DNA from: Nemopilema nomurai | Lineage: Eukaryota > Cnidaria > Scyphozoa > Rhizostomeae > Rhizostomatidae | DNA length: 64,000 bases | Direction: 5' to 3' | NCBI GenBank assembly: GCA_003864495.1 | Contig: ML133401.1 | Coordinates: forward strand, 930,001-994,000 | Shown here: positions 11,590 through 22,811 of the stretch, piece by piece | Numbering within the stretch: the first letter of the stretch is position 1 | How the letters are laid out: each line of letters opens with the position of its first letter | The notes under the pieces: generated by a model | Database searches by the model: none | Seen by the model: only the letters and a program-made list of their open reading frames with translations | Told to the model about the DNA's origin: nothing | Position numbers and translations under genes: made by a program

Positions 11590-14500
11590 TTTGGGGGGGG
11601 GGGCACAGGCTCACGATTCAACAAAGTAGACAGACGCAACAAAGTTTCATTGGCGTTAAAAGACAATAACCAAACTTGAAGAGCAAACTTTTATTATCAA
11701 ATGCAGCTGAAATTAAAGGATATTCAAAATTATTTGAACCCCTGGTTTCTTGCACGTTCTGAAGATTCTTCCAATTTCCATTTTATTTCTCATTTTGCTA
11801 AGGTTTTTAATACTTGAATCTATAAGGTCGAACGCTTCACCCAAATCAATGTCACTTTCCTGCAGAGCTTTATTTACGATGTTCTTTGTCTGAAGAATTT
11901 CCTTGAAAATGATTGTCACCAATGTGAGTTCAAATTTTTTACAGAAGCTTAGAAGTCCGCTTGCTCTACTGACAATTTCTATTTCAGTTTCCACGTCTAC
12001 TACATCTTCTAGCATGACAATTATTGCTGGGTAGGTCTCCATCACCTTAACAACTTGACTATGAGACTCCCAATGAGTGAGGGCGTGGTGCTTTAATGTT
12101 CTGGTGGTGTCGAAACCAAACTCATTTTGGACCCGCTGAAAGTGCTCGTTGCGCTTAGGGCTAGCCTCGATAAAGTTGTACAGCTCTTCCAGGTTTGCAA
12201 AAAAGATTTTGATCTTCACATTTCCATTTAATGCCTGAAGAAGCACGAGGTTGAGGCATAACATGCACAATGTACACTTTTGACAAAGGGTTGGCACTGA
12301 TAATCCTTGCTTTCAGCCCTTTATACTGTCCTTGCATGTTAGCGGCTCCGTCTGTTCCAATTCCTCTCAAATCTTTCAGATTTAAACCAAATGATTCGAG
12401 CTGCCTTTTAACTTGGTCAAAAAACCACTCCCCGGTTGTCGAAACAACATCTTTAAACGTGAGAAATGTCTCATAAATTTCACCTTCGAGAGCATACCTA
12501 AAAATAAAGCTTACTTGCTCTTTTTTCCAAGCATCTGCAGTTTCGTCTATCAGCATGAAAAATTTCTGCAGATCTAATCTCTTCTATGATCTCCCTTTGC
12601 CACACCTCAGCAATTGAGTGGACCATTTCATTTTGAGCAGCTGAACTTGTGTAGTTGGCATATTTTGGGTTCGCTCCCAGCTGCTTTGCAAGAGTCATAT
12701 CTTTGCTACAAGTTCTACGAGTTCCTTAAAGTTTCCTCTGTTACTAGAACATGGACCTTCATCATGACCTCTGAATGCAATTTTTTGGCGAGCAAAAAAA
12801 AGTGACAGTTGTGAAGAGAAAACATTGATTTTCTGTTGGCTTCTATCTTCTTATTTCTTTGGATGCTTGCAATTTTTGCACTTGTTGAGAGGCAATTCTT
12901 GATATTCTGCCCTGATATGTAGGTTGAATACTTAAATGCTGCCGTTAAGTGAATTTCAGTGTTTTCGTGTTGCCTTATTTTTGTTAGAGCTTTCTTCCAA
13001 TTGGTCACGCCTAGTTGTGTCCAGTTTTTTCCATAGTATGGTATCATTTCTGGGATGAATAAAAGACACCAAAGACAAAACATGCACGAATGGTGCGCAT
13101 GCAGTGCAGTGGCGGATCTACGGGGGGCCATGGCCCCCCCCCCCAATCGGTATGTTTTCACATCAAAAAAATTTGTATAAATACTTCAACTTGTATACCA
13201 AACTAACAAGGCAACATCTCCCGCATATTACACTTCATGCTAGATGATACTAGAAAACATTTGAGTGCTTTGATTGAATGATTTTGCGGAAATCAGAGAT
13301 CTCACCTGATATCTAATCTATCCGAAAAAATTGAAAAAGAAGCAAATCAGAGCAAAAATTCTAGCTATGTCCAGCCCAAAAATCATATATCTCATCAGAC
13401 AATCAGAGTGACTCTGTTTTGCCCAGACAATTTTACTTTCAAAATTTACTTAAAACCTTTATTGGGGATTTTGCTCTTGAAGCTAAATGCAAGCGTTCAA
13501 ACCATTAGCGAGGAGTACGTTGGACTTGGGGCCGGAGAAAAGCGATTTTTCGATGAGAGCCTAACTTTTGCACAAAAAATTTGATCATAAAATAATGCAA
13601 TTTTGCTAAAAGCAGACTAAAATCAACAAAACGATAAAAAAATTACAGATTTCTTCCATCAATTGTTTAAAAAATTGATTTTTATTGTCGCTTTTTAAAT
13701 TGCTGCAAAAAGGGAAAAACTTGCAGCGAAAATGCATTATTTTTTAGAAAACTTCGAAACGAGGCAGATTTTTTGACAATTTGCGACCTTGACCTTTTGA
13801 TTTTGATTTCATTAGGAAGACTTCTTGCAGCTTTTTGGTGCCAAACATTGTTCCAGGGAAAGCAAAAATATCTCAGTACACTTTTGCAGTCTATTTGAAG
13901 GGAAATCAAAAGATGTCGTTCATCTTTGACCAAACAGCATTAGATCCCTTTGAACACAAATCTGGATTAGTTTTCATGCAGCTTTTGAATCTGAGGAAAA
14001 CCTTAAGAGCTTCGCAAAGAATGATAAACAATTAGAATGGGGCCATCTGTAAAAGTTATGCAAGTGGCTGAAGATGTTACTATCGACTGTCGACTTAGAC
14101 TACTTTACATTCAGGTTCAAAATTGCTAAAACAGAATAACAATTTAAGAATGATGCCAGGCTCAACCTTCATCAAGACTAAAATTTTTCTTTAATCTATG
14201 TTTTCTTCCAATGCAAAACAATTATTACAGGATTGAAATAATGCCTTTGTATTAGCACCATATTAGTATTATAAGGTCTTGCATTTCAATATTAAATTTG
14301 TTGTTTTGTTTTATCTTGTTCTTGATGATTAAGCGACATATCAAAAGAGATTTAAAATTTTTCTTTGATATTAAGGCGAATTACTTACACTTTGTGTTAG
14401 GCAAGAAATAATTTAAGAAAAATCTTATGCTCAAAATTGACTGCTGACTACCAACAAATGGTACAGTTGTCACTTGCATTATGACACCTTATCAATCTGA

Positions 14501-15364
14501 CTTTTTTGTTATTTCGTTTGGATATTTGTCGCAGTACGTAATGAATTTTCCTCGTATTCTTGCAGTGGCGGATTTAGACCGGAGCAAACGGAGCAATTGC
14601 TCCAGTCAGAATTTTCTAAATTTATTATAGTCCCTGTTTGATATTAACTTAGCTCTGTTACTTCACAAATCATAAATAAATAAATAATTAATACTTTCTG
14701 GTGCCCCCCCCCCAAACAACCCCTGTGGACTAGATAGGCGCATTAGAGAACTTGTTTTCATTTTGTCGTCTAAGTTGTTTATGTGTTGACTGTGGAGGAG
14801 ATGTTCACAATTTTGCTCCACATGAAATACGTCATGGTCAAATAAACCAATCAGACCACTGGATTTCGCTCCAGCTGATGAAAATTTGCTCCAGGAAGTG
14901 CTCGTTAGCCAATCAACTACTGAGCAACTGGAGCAAAATCCAGCTCTGCGATTGGTTTGAATCCGTTATCGTGAGCAAGTTGGAGCGCACTCTCGAATTG
15001 GGGCTTTTGTAACGTTCTCTGTGTAACGGCGCTTCGAAAAAAACTGATGACAAGGATTTGAGTTATTTGAAAGTGAGACCGCAAAACAGGTATGTTTACT
15101 AATGTTAAATATGTATGTCGTTTAAGGGAGCTTTCTTCTTGATGCTGTCGTTGTGGACTTTTACAAACCCAATGAGATAGGGGTTCATTTAGGCCTGTAA
15201 GCAAGTCATGTTATTTAACAGATTACTTTCGTATCACGAAGTTATTTGGAAGTAATAATGGTACAGATACTTTTGTCTGAATCGTTTTGTCTAACCTAGA
15301 AGCGTAAAAGGTTCTAATGCCTGGGCCGCTGGGAATACTTGTGGGAATGTAGCTAGCTGTAATA

Positions 15365-15470
15365 GAGGGGCAATTCACTCTTTCAAATAGCTGCCAGTTT
15401 CCTTCCAAACAAAAGATTTCTAGGAATTTTTAAAAAGAGCTATAGGGTTTCAATTAATGATTTGCCCCTC
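15365..15470. repeat. Small palindromic repeat, family GAGGGGCAA (copy 1)
   Basis: The ends are inverted: GAGGGGCAATTCA at the left and TGATTTGCCCCTC at the right. The second copy lies at 20900-21025. Confidence 0.6.
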
Positions 15471-15700
15471 GATCAAGAGTATTTGTCTCAAGCACGGAGC
15501 TCTGCTCTGAATTCAGTGGTAGCCAGTCAAACGTTGCGAATCTGGATGGGTTGCTTATGACTGATATTATACAATCGATTTCAATACTCCAGAAAATTGT
15601 CTTTCAAACTAATGTTTGTCTTCTTCCATCTTAGAGATGATAAAAGCTATTCACAAATGCAGCATGTGTGGTTTGAATTGGGACCATTAGCATTTTTTAG

Positions 15701-16112
15701 TACACGCTTTTTTTATAAGGAACCTACCACAAGGCCTAGTTCCAAAAGTTCCTTATTCGTAGACCCCAAATCATCAGATTCTAGTACTAAAAGTTCCTTA
15801 AAAGTTCCTTAAGTTCTCACTTTCGATGTTTTGACTACAATAAGCCTTAACACTTAATAGAGAGGGGGCGAGGCGGCATATGCGGAAAGTACTCAATGAA
15901 GCACTTGAAACACGAATAGCAAACAATCTATGCGAGTATTGGCTGCAAATGAATGGAACCGGCTTTTTAGTTCTCGATTCTTGCAGTTATAAAAAATTTT
16001 CAAATCGAAAAATTCCTTAGGGATTTCGTTTTTAGTAGTTAAAGTTCTTTAAATATTTCGACCATCTACATGTAAGTTCCTTATAAAGTGGTTCCTTATA
16101 AAAAAGCGTGTA
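15701..16112. mobile_element. MITE, family TACACGC (copy 1)
   Basis: Inverted termini: TACACGCTTTTTTTATAAGG at 15701 and the same motif inverted, ending at 16112, followed inward by extra TTCCTTATAA arms. The TA at each end probably represents the Tc1/mariner-type target duplication. A second copy at 51366-51756 shares most of its length, including the GGCCTAGTTCCAAAAGTTCC and CACTTAATAGAGAG blocks. Confidence 0.82.
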
Positions 16113-16993
16113 TTACGATTACATAGGCGAATTTTTGAAACTGATAAGAATGACACTTCTACCGACGAACAAACTGCTATTTCCGCGAAAAACCACCGCG
16201 AAGGAAGCTTTCAAAGGCATCAATATGATTAAAGGGCACAAGTCGCTCAGGTAGTCGTCTAATACAACAAAAGCGTTTAGTGTGAAATTCCATTCTTTCG
16301 TGACTTGTCGTGACCATCCTTTCGTGATTAGAATAATCCGACTAAATAAACAACACAACAGATTGATACCAATGACACAAACACACATACGCGAGAAACA
16401 CAATGCAAACACATACCACTTGCATGCTAAAAGGGATGGCCTGGGAAGAAATAAAGCACTATTGAGAGGGCTACCAACATATTACAATTTTTTTTCTTTT
16501 AGCAGAATTCATCAATGATCAAGTAAATAATTAAAATCTAATCAAATTAAATCAAACTACTTTTGATACCAAAGCCTCTAAAAGGAGTCGAGTTGAACAG
16601 TAAAGGAATCAAGGCACTGGTTGCATGAAATGTGTACAAAAGTTCTTATTGTTGCACTGTGGTAGCTCATACACAAATCAGTAAATTTTGATAGAAATAA
16701 GCACATTATTGATATCTAAAATTAAATTGTATGCACTTGCTTGTTTTGGTTGCGAAAGAATTCCGTCAACTAAAGTACAGTTTTTAGCAGTTATTTTAAT
16801 AAAAATTTTATAACCTCTAAATTGCTACTAGCTCTATTTAAAAGTATGTGCTAGTTAAAAATTTTATCTGAGATTCGTTTTCAGAGAATCTAAAGGGCGT
16901 GGTCATAAAATGTTTTTCGGGGGCTCCGCTCCTAAACCCCCTCAATTTTTGCTCCACTCAGTATTTTCGCTAGATCCGCCCCTGTCTTGTGCT

Positions 16994-16995
<2 letters not shown>

Positions 16996-17040
<45 letters not shown>
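16996..17040 (+). repeat. (GA)n microsatellite
   Basis: An uninterrupted GA dinucleotide run of about 22 units just right of the terminus of the 14563-16984 element. Confidence 0.95.
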
Positions 17041-17042
<2 letters not shown>

Positions 17043-17920
17043 AAGCTTGTTATGAAGTTTTTTTGGTTGAAAAAAGCGTTACCAACATTCTTTAAGTTTT
17101 GAAGGGCTTGTCTACGAAAATTTTTCTAGCCCCATTTTCTTTTTTAAAATGGCCCTCCCCAAACTCAAACGCTGGATCCGCCCCTGATGCAGTGTCACAA
17201 GAAACGGCCCCTATTGTAAAGTAACAAACCCTAGTTTTCAAAATGTGATTAGACTCAGCAAAATGCAGTTAGCAATCCCAGCAATAACTACCTGAAGCAT
17301 GAAAGAGCTACTATGTCACAAACCTCGAACGGATTATAAGGGGCTCCATTAATTTCATATCTTATAGTTTTCCTTGGTCTCAGCAAATTTTTGTGGCGGC
17401 GTTCGTTCTGCCTGCGCCTATGATCGCTGTCAAACGTAATGCCGCATTCCAAACATTGAACTTTCCTTCGTTTTGGCTTTGGGGGCCTTTTGTCCACTAG
17501 GCTTGAACGACCGAAGCAAGTGTTTTTCAAAATCTTAGCTCAGTTCTTCCTTCCGGAAGGCAGTGAGTGCAGCTGCGTTAACGGAATGGTTTCTCTTTGT
17601 AAAACACGATGGGGTGCTGTTCCAGGATAAGTGTCAATGTTTATTTCAAAGGCCTCACAAGAAAAACAGAAATTCGACGCAAATTCAAGCTCAAAACCTT
17701 TTTTCAGCAATATATAAATTTATAGCAATATACAACTTGAGATAATCTTAATAACTAACATTATAACTATTTTAGTAAAACAATTACTTTAATGTGGAGC
17801 ACAAAAAATGTCAGTCATCTTGGATGGACTTTCGGCATGCTCGATGTTGGTAAAAGCCTGACATTCCGACGACAGCCTGAATTATCCGACGACAAGAAAC
17901 CCCCGTAGTTTCCGCCACTG

Positions 17921-18506
17921 TAGGTCAGTTTATTGGACAGTTAAACAACAATTGCATGGGTCAACTTGTATCTGATTGGCTATTTGAGTCTGCACTGGAT
18001 TTTATTGGATTTTCTACAACAATTGCATAGGTCAACTCGGCTTCTTATTCGACAGTTCAATTTCACCTATGCTCGCGCCAAATTTAGCATAGCTCAACTA
18101 CCTGTGATTGGCTTGACGAACGAAGCAACAGCGGCAATAGGTTGTTATGTAATTCCAGAGAACAGGAAGAGTTTTTGTGAAATTTGATGACGTTTATTGA
18201 CGCAAAAGGAAGTTGTTTGAGGAAATCTGACTCATGCTCGCGCAAAGGCTGCTAACCTCTGGATCCGCCCCTGAGTCCATGAAAAAGAAGGGACAGAGAC
18301 GTGTTTATTTTCAAGCACAGGTCCACGAACAGTACCACTTCCATAAAGGATGACTGCTGGTCTTCTCTCTCGCACAAAACTTTTGTTTACAGTTACGTTT
18401 CCCAGCCCCTTTAACGGAGCCTATAATCTCCCAGAAGAGGTTCGCCCCCACCTGCTGTGAGATTATCTTTCCCTTCTTCCGGTTATCTTCTTCGCAAGCT
18501 GACATC
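17921..18506. other. Upstream region of the SLC22 gene, transposon-derived in part
   Basis: The region contains a direct repeat, CAACAATTGCAT followed by RGGTCAACT, near 17946 and 18017, and another hAT-type right terminus (GGATCCGCCCCTG ending at 18273) whose left partner is not found. The last ~230 bp lead into the SLC22 start codon and should hold its 5' UTR and promoter. No TATA box is evident. Confidence 0.5.
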
Positions 18507-20057
18507 ATGGACGCAGCAAAACCGATGCCACCGCCAAAGCTCGATGAGGTATTACCATTTATCGGAGAATTCGGAAAGTTTCAGATACTCTTCGACATTA
18601 TCCTGTGCTTCATGCAAGCCCCCGGAATAATGCTGCTGTTCTTGCCATACTTCTCTCAACACGACCCTTCGTGGCGCTGTGTCAGCAACAGCACTGCCTG
18701 TGCCCTGAATGGGTCTATTTCATTTGGCAGCCCAGACTTCGACAAACGGTGCAGCATGCAACGGAATGACTGGGAGTTTACCGAGAGCAAGGAATACTCT
18801 ATAGTCACTCAGTTCGACATCGTTTGCGAGAAAACGCCGTTGGCTCATCTTGGGAGCTCGCTGATATTCGTGTCTTGGGGGGTCGGAGCTGTGGTTTTGG
18901 GCTGGGTCAGCGACAAGTTCGGCCGGAGATGGACAACCCTGATTAGCTCCTTCGCAGTGATGCTGCTCGGTCTCGTCAGCGCCTTCTCCCCAAGCTTCGA
19001 ATTCTACATTGCGATGCGGGTGTTGATGGGATTCGTGATCGTTGGCAACATCGTATATCCGTTCATCATCATCTCCGAGTACGTGGGGCCAAAATGGCGG
19101 GCGTTTGCTGGCATGACTTGCTGGCTTGCTGCCTCGTCAAGCATCATTTTGCTCGGAGTTGTCGCAATATTTGTTCGGACATGGAAGGAGCTGACCATAA
19201 TTTGCACAGCCCCTTTCCTAACTACGCTGCTTTTCTACAAACTCATCCCAGAATCAGCAAGATGGCTGCTTGTTAATGGAAAGTCAGAAGAGTTGGTGAC
19301 AGTTTTGGCACGGATCGCAAAGATGAACGGAAGAAAAGTCCCTGTAATTGGAGCAATTGAGGCTTCCGTAGAGCCCACCCAGGGGCTGAAGCAGTTTATT
19401 AACGTGTTCAGTCCTCGGAAGGTTGCACTTAGCAGCCTCGTTCAAGGTTTTGCATGGATCGTCAATGGCTTGGTATACTACGGAGTCTCGTTCGCAGCCG
19501 ATGATCTTGGCGGGAGCATGTACAGGGATTTCATCTTGTCCACTCTCGCTGGGCTTTTTGCTGCGCCCGCCTTTTCCTACCTGTCGAACAAGGTTGGGCG
19601 AAAGAAAACCGTAATCGGTCCCATGATTATTGCAGGTATGGCCTGCATTGCCGTGTCATTCGTCCGCAAGGAGTTCGCTGCCACAAGAGTGATACTTGGC
19701 ATCATGGGTAAGTTTTGCATCACGTTGTCGTTCGATGCCATCTATACCTGGTCACTGGAGTTGTATCCGACCACTATAAGAGGCGTCGGCATGGGCTACC
19801 TGCAGGTCGCTGCTCGAATCGGGTCGGCAATGGCCCCTTGGATTGCCAAGCAGCTGAAAGTGGTCGATGAAAGGCTCCCCTTCGCCCTGATGGGCAGCTC
19901 CTCCTTCATTTCGGCCCTTCTCTTGCTTGCCCTCCCTGAAACAGTCAACAAGGAAACGAGGGAAACAATCGCAGACCAACTTGAGCACAGAGAACCAAAC
20001 AGGGGCGCAGTTGAGAAAGACATGATTGAGATGACTGAAAACAATGCAAATGTATGA
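18507..20057 (+). CDS. SLC22-type organic ion transporter (MFS)
   Basis: One-exon ORF, 516 aa, close to the usual SLC22 length of about 550. It should move organic cations, anions or zwitterions across the plasma membrane; the substrate cannot be read from the sequence. Seen in order: TM1 near residues 25-47; a large first outer loop with glycosylation sites (NST, NGS) and paired cysteines; the MFS motif VSDKFGRRW after TM2; the SLC22 signature PESARWLL near residue 250; a second-half loop with NKVGRKK; and ELYPTTIRGVGMG near residue 420. The tail is acidic and polar. Codons are markedly richer in G and C than in neighbouring genes. The start is the first ATG in frame, directly before the conserved DEVLPFIGEFGKFQ. 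Confidence 0.92.
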   Translation: MDAAKPMPPPKLDEVLPFIGEFGKFQILFDIILCFMQAPGIMLLFLPYFSQHDPSWRCVSNSTACALNGSISFGSPDFDKRCSMQRNDWEFTESKEYSIVTQFDIVCEKTPLAHLGSSLIFVSWGVGAVVLGWVSDKFGRRWTTLISSFAVMLLGLVSAFSPSFEFYIAMRVLMGFVIVGNIVYPFIIISEYVGPKWRAFAGMTCWLAASSSIILLGVVAIFVRTWKELTIICTAPFLTTLLFYKLIPESARWLLVNGKSEELVTVLARIAKMNGRKVPVIGAIEASVEPTQGLKQFINVFSPRKVALSSLVQGFAWIVNGLVYYGVSFAADDLGGSMYRDFILSTLAGLFAAPAFSYLSNKVGRKKTVIGPMIIAGMACIAVSFVRKEFAATRVILGIMGKFCITLSFDAIYTWSLELYPTTIRGVGMGYLQVAARIGSAMAPWIAKQLKVVDERLPFALMGSSSFISALLLLALPETVNKETRETIADQLEHREPNRGAVEKDMIEMTENNANV

Positions 20058-20065
20058 ACTTGCCT

Positions 20066-20136
20066 GGTACAGTTTTGTCCGGTACAGTTCAGTCCGGTAC
20101 AGTTCAGTCCGGTACAGTTCAGTCCGGAGCAGTTTT
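20066..20136 (+). repeat. 15-bp tandem repeat in the SLC22 3' UTR
   Basis: The unit GGTACAGTTCAGTCC occurs four times (first copy GGTACAGTTTTGTCC) plus a partial copy, starting 9 bp after the stop codon. An AATAAA lies near 20263. Confidence 0.9.
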
Positions 20137-20899
20137 CACAAGTGCAACAATCCGCAAAGCCTCTTGAACTTCTACTTTATCTAGTTTGATAGACAAACTG
20201 CAAGGTTGGTAAATAGCTAGAGCTGTAAATAGCTGTTGCGTTGTTTTTAAGCATAGCCTAGGTTAATAAAACTAGCATTTAACCATTCTTTAAAGTTCCG
20301 TTTCTTTTTATTTTTCATATATTTTAACATTATAACCGAAGATATTATAATATTTGTTGTCAAAAGGGGAAACTTGGATAAGCCTTTCCATTATTTTGTA
20401 CGAAATTTCGGGAACAGTGTCTATTACGACTTGTGTCGAGTTTTTGAATTAAAAGCAGCGTAAAAAAAGCTGTCCAAAGTGAAATAATTATCAGTTGCCG
20501 CATTCTAGAGCGAATTTACTAAAATTGCGTACTTAAACTTTCATTGGGACCACCATCATTTGGAGCCGTTCACTTGCGTAGAACATCCACCAATGAACAG
20601 AATTGTTCTTTGTTTCTTTGACTTGCTTTACATGACTTTGTAGCGAAATCCGCGTTAGACCTCTGCGCAACTTTTGACAACACATGCTCGACCTTGTCCA
20701 TGATCCTCATCAAACTTCAGAAGTCAATTTGAGCGAGTTTCTCATCTTGCCACGGTAACTGCATTGTTGAGCGTGCTGGTTAGCCTCTCGGGAGAATGCT
20801 CGGCCTTCGTTTTCTATTTATTACATCATCGGTTATAGAAAGTGTTCCTGCTGAAGATTCCAGGGGACCGCGCAGCGATTTCAGAGTGAAGGATGGGTC

Positions 20900-21025
20900 G
20901 AGGGGCAACTCACTCTTGCAATAGCGTACGAGATTTCCACGAAAACTATAGGATTTCCAGTTTTTGATAAAACAATAGGCTTTTGACAAAAGGTGTACGA
21001 GATTTTTTGAAGTGATTTGCCCCTC
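20900..21025. repeat. Small palindromic repeat, family GAGGGGCAA (copy 2)
   Basis: GAGGGGCAACTCACTC at the left faces GTGATTTGCCCCTC at the right. It is the same family as 15365-15470, with a diverged centre. Confidence 0.6.
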
Positions 21026-21505
21026 GGGATGGATTGCTAAAAATCTAGCTAGAACGAGGGTCTTGTCCTCATAAAAACCATCCCTACTAAAGGTATGTCA
21101 GACCCAATTTCCAAGCAAGTGCATCACCTTTGTCAAAGCAAACTTTCACCAATGCAGTCTTGTGACATTTGGAAGTTTCTTCAAAATGTTGCTTTAAATA
21201 TTTTAGAGCATGCTCTTAATTTAAGAATCAAGGTGTGGTAAAAGGGTCCTTCCTCTTTTTCTGTGAGGGCTACCTCGAGCCTCGCAGTGAAAAGTTTGGA
21301 GAGGCATCTCAATGGCTGTCGTTGCACTGTCTGGAAGAGTAACTAGCGCGGTGCTTAATGGACGTCAGGGCTGCGTTTGATCATGTCAGGGTGCCCTGTG
21401 AGCTGGCAATAAACAATTCTATAGATGGAGTACACTGGTCTAGGTGAGTTGGCTGAGTCACAGCAAGGGGCAGACCCAGGAAGTTGGAAGGGACAGTAGG
21501 TAACA

Positions 21506-21975
21506 GGGGTGCTGTAAATTGCAGAAAGTTATGACAAGTGTTTGCTTTATTTAAAAACTTCCATATCTAACTCCTGATAGAAAATTCCTCTGTTTATGTT
21601 CTATGAAAGATACTTAAATCAATTGCGTGAAAGCATTACTATATAGTCTGAACATAATTAAAGGTATCTATGAAAATTTCCCCTTTTATCTGAAAAATTG
21701 CTAGCTGAAAATTAATCTTCGAATTTTCTACGCATAGCGCTTTAAACGTTCTCGTCCCATTCGCTGCTCCGTCTCTGGGGCTCGAGCTGACGATGTTGTA
21801 AATATGACCAAAATTATAACCAAAAACATTTAAAAGAACTATTTCATATTTAGATCTCTGTACGAGCAATTCTGAATTTACAACAGCTGGCAAGGATTCG
21901 TGTACAAGTTGTTTTTCTTCGTTACCATCCATTAATTTCAATAAAAAAACTAAACTTTTCCACATTTGTACAAGC
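21506..21975 (+). repeat. Dispersed repeat A, copy 1
   Basis: Roughly 280 bp from GGGGTGCTGTAAA to the CGTTCTCGTCCCATT region is nearly the same as 54388-54680. Shared blocks include TATGACAAGTGTTTGCTTTA, CCTCTGTTTATGTTCTATGA and GCGTGAAAGCATTACTATAT. A further shared block (TTGTTTTTCTTCGTT) lies at about 21900 here and about 55080 in the other copy, where the two are separated by about 330 extra bp. Confidence 0.8.
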
Positions 21976-22811
21976 TTTTGGACCTTTCTTTGGAAAATGT
22001 AGAGATTATAGCCCCCCGCACTAGCTTAATGGCTGCGCGGTCCCTGAGATATCTAATGTGAAGAGTTAAGTTGAAAAGACGAAGAAATGGTTTTACTGGA
22101 AAGAAAGAGATTCACGACAGAATAAGGCTTTGTAAAGCCCCCTCTGCCACTTTAAGTAGTCACAAAGGAGGGGGGGGGGGATAAATGCAAGTAACAATTC
22201 ACTCGATTACACGTTTTTATTATTATAAGAAACCTAGTACTAAGGCCCAAAAATGTAAGAAACTTTTAGAACTAAATCAATATTTTTAAGAAACTCCAAA
22301 AAGATGACTTTCTGAGCCGGAAAATAATACGTACCGGGTGTCTCGGTAACAATACGAAAATAACACAAGAATTTAAGCACACTGTACCGGGTGTCTCGAT
22401 AAAAATGCCCTTGTTTCCATAAGAATAATGAATGAGAGGTATGATATCAAATCTCACTGTTGTGTTATAAACTTTAATACAATTAATATGCAAGAGAAGG
22501 CGCAGAGTTTGATGTTAAATGCTTATCTAAAAATAAGAAACTTTTAGCACTAAAAATTAGTGAAAAATTAAGAAACTTTTAGTACTAAGACCCAGGCTTA
22601 CCTCGCGAATTAAATTCTCAGTGGAGATTAGGCTCCTGTGGTGGCTATGCAGGGAGGATCAACAACAACAGCGGCGAACAATAGCAGCACCAACAACTTA
22701 AACGAAATCTGCAAGCGGGTTCCTGGATTCCGAGGCAGTGTGCGTTTTGGCGTCAAAGCAAGTGTTTGCAATTAGTATGCCATGCTTGTTTACGCGTGAA
22801 CACACAGCTAA

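Larger units (their letters stand above)
14563..16984. mobile_element. Second nested hAT-like element
   Basis: The left terminus CAGTGGCGGATTTAGACCGG starts at 14563 and the right terminus, inverted, reads CAGGGGCGGATCTAGCG from 16984. Both ends continue into GGAGCAA motifs. The flanks share only TCTTG immediately next to each terminus, so the 8-bp duplication is not proven. Inside are a small palindromic repeat (15365-15470), a TA-flanked MITE (15701-16112) and a duplicated GCTCCAG-rich region (14575-14990). No transposase ORF is recognisable. Confidence 0.65.
13107..17186. mobile_element. Non-autonomous hAT inserted in the DUF4371-type hAT
   Basis: The left terminus CAGTGGCGGATCTACGGGGG starts at 13107. 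The right terminus, inverted, starts CAGGGGCGGATCCAGCG at 17186. An exact 8-bp target duplication ATGCAGTG flanks it (13099-13106 and 17187-17194), the hAT signature. Next to both termini lies a GGCCAT-containing GC block. No transposase of its own is seen. It is itself interrupted by the element at 14563-16984. Confidence 0.85.
11591..17920 (-). mobile_element. ZMYM1/DUF4371-type hAT relic, split by nested insertions
   Basis: Minus-strand pieces of one transposase run from right to left. At 17530-17288 lies a basic N-terminal stretch with a CLECGITFDSDHRR finger-like motif. After a 4-kb insertion (13107-17186) come a TTF-type zinc-finger region (about 13100-12950) and then DUF4371-like core pieces in shifting frames down to 11713, with motifs such as LIDETADAW, GIGTDGAANMQG and LTHWESHS. 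The right terminus reads as an inverted CAGTGGCGGAAACTACGGGG ending at 17920. The left terminus is not found, so the left limit is uncertain. Several frame breaks and stops show it is dead. Confidence 0.65.
20138..22811. other. Intergenic, repeats only
   Basis: No supportable gene. It holds the poly(A) signal region of SLC22 (about 20263), a palindromic repeat (20900-21025), a dispersed repeat (21506-21975), a poly-G run near 22170, a near-duplicate block ACCGGGTGTCTCG at about 22334 and 22387, and AAGAAACTTTTAG motifs repeated between 22230 and 22590. The last ~150 bp lead into the FAXC-like start codon. Confidence 0.55.
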
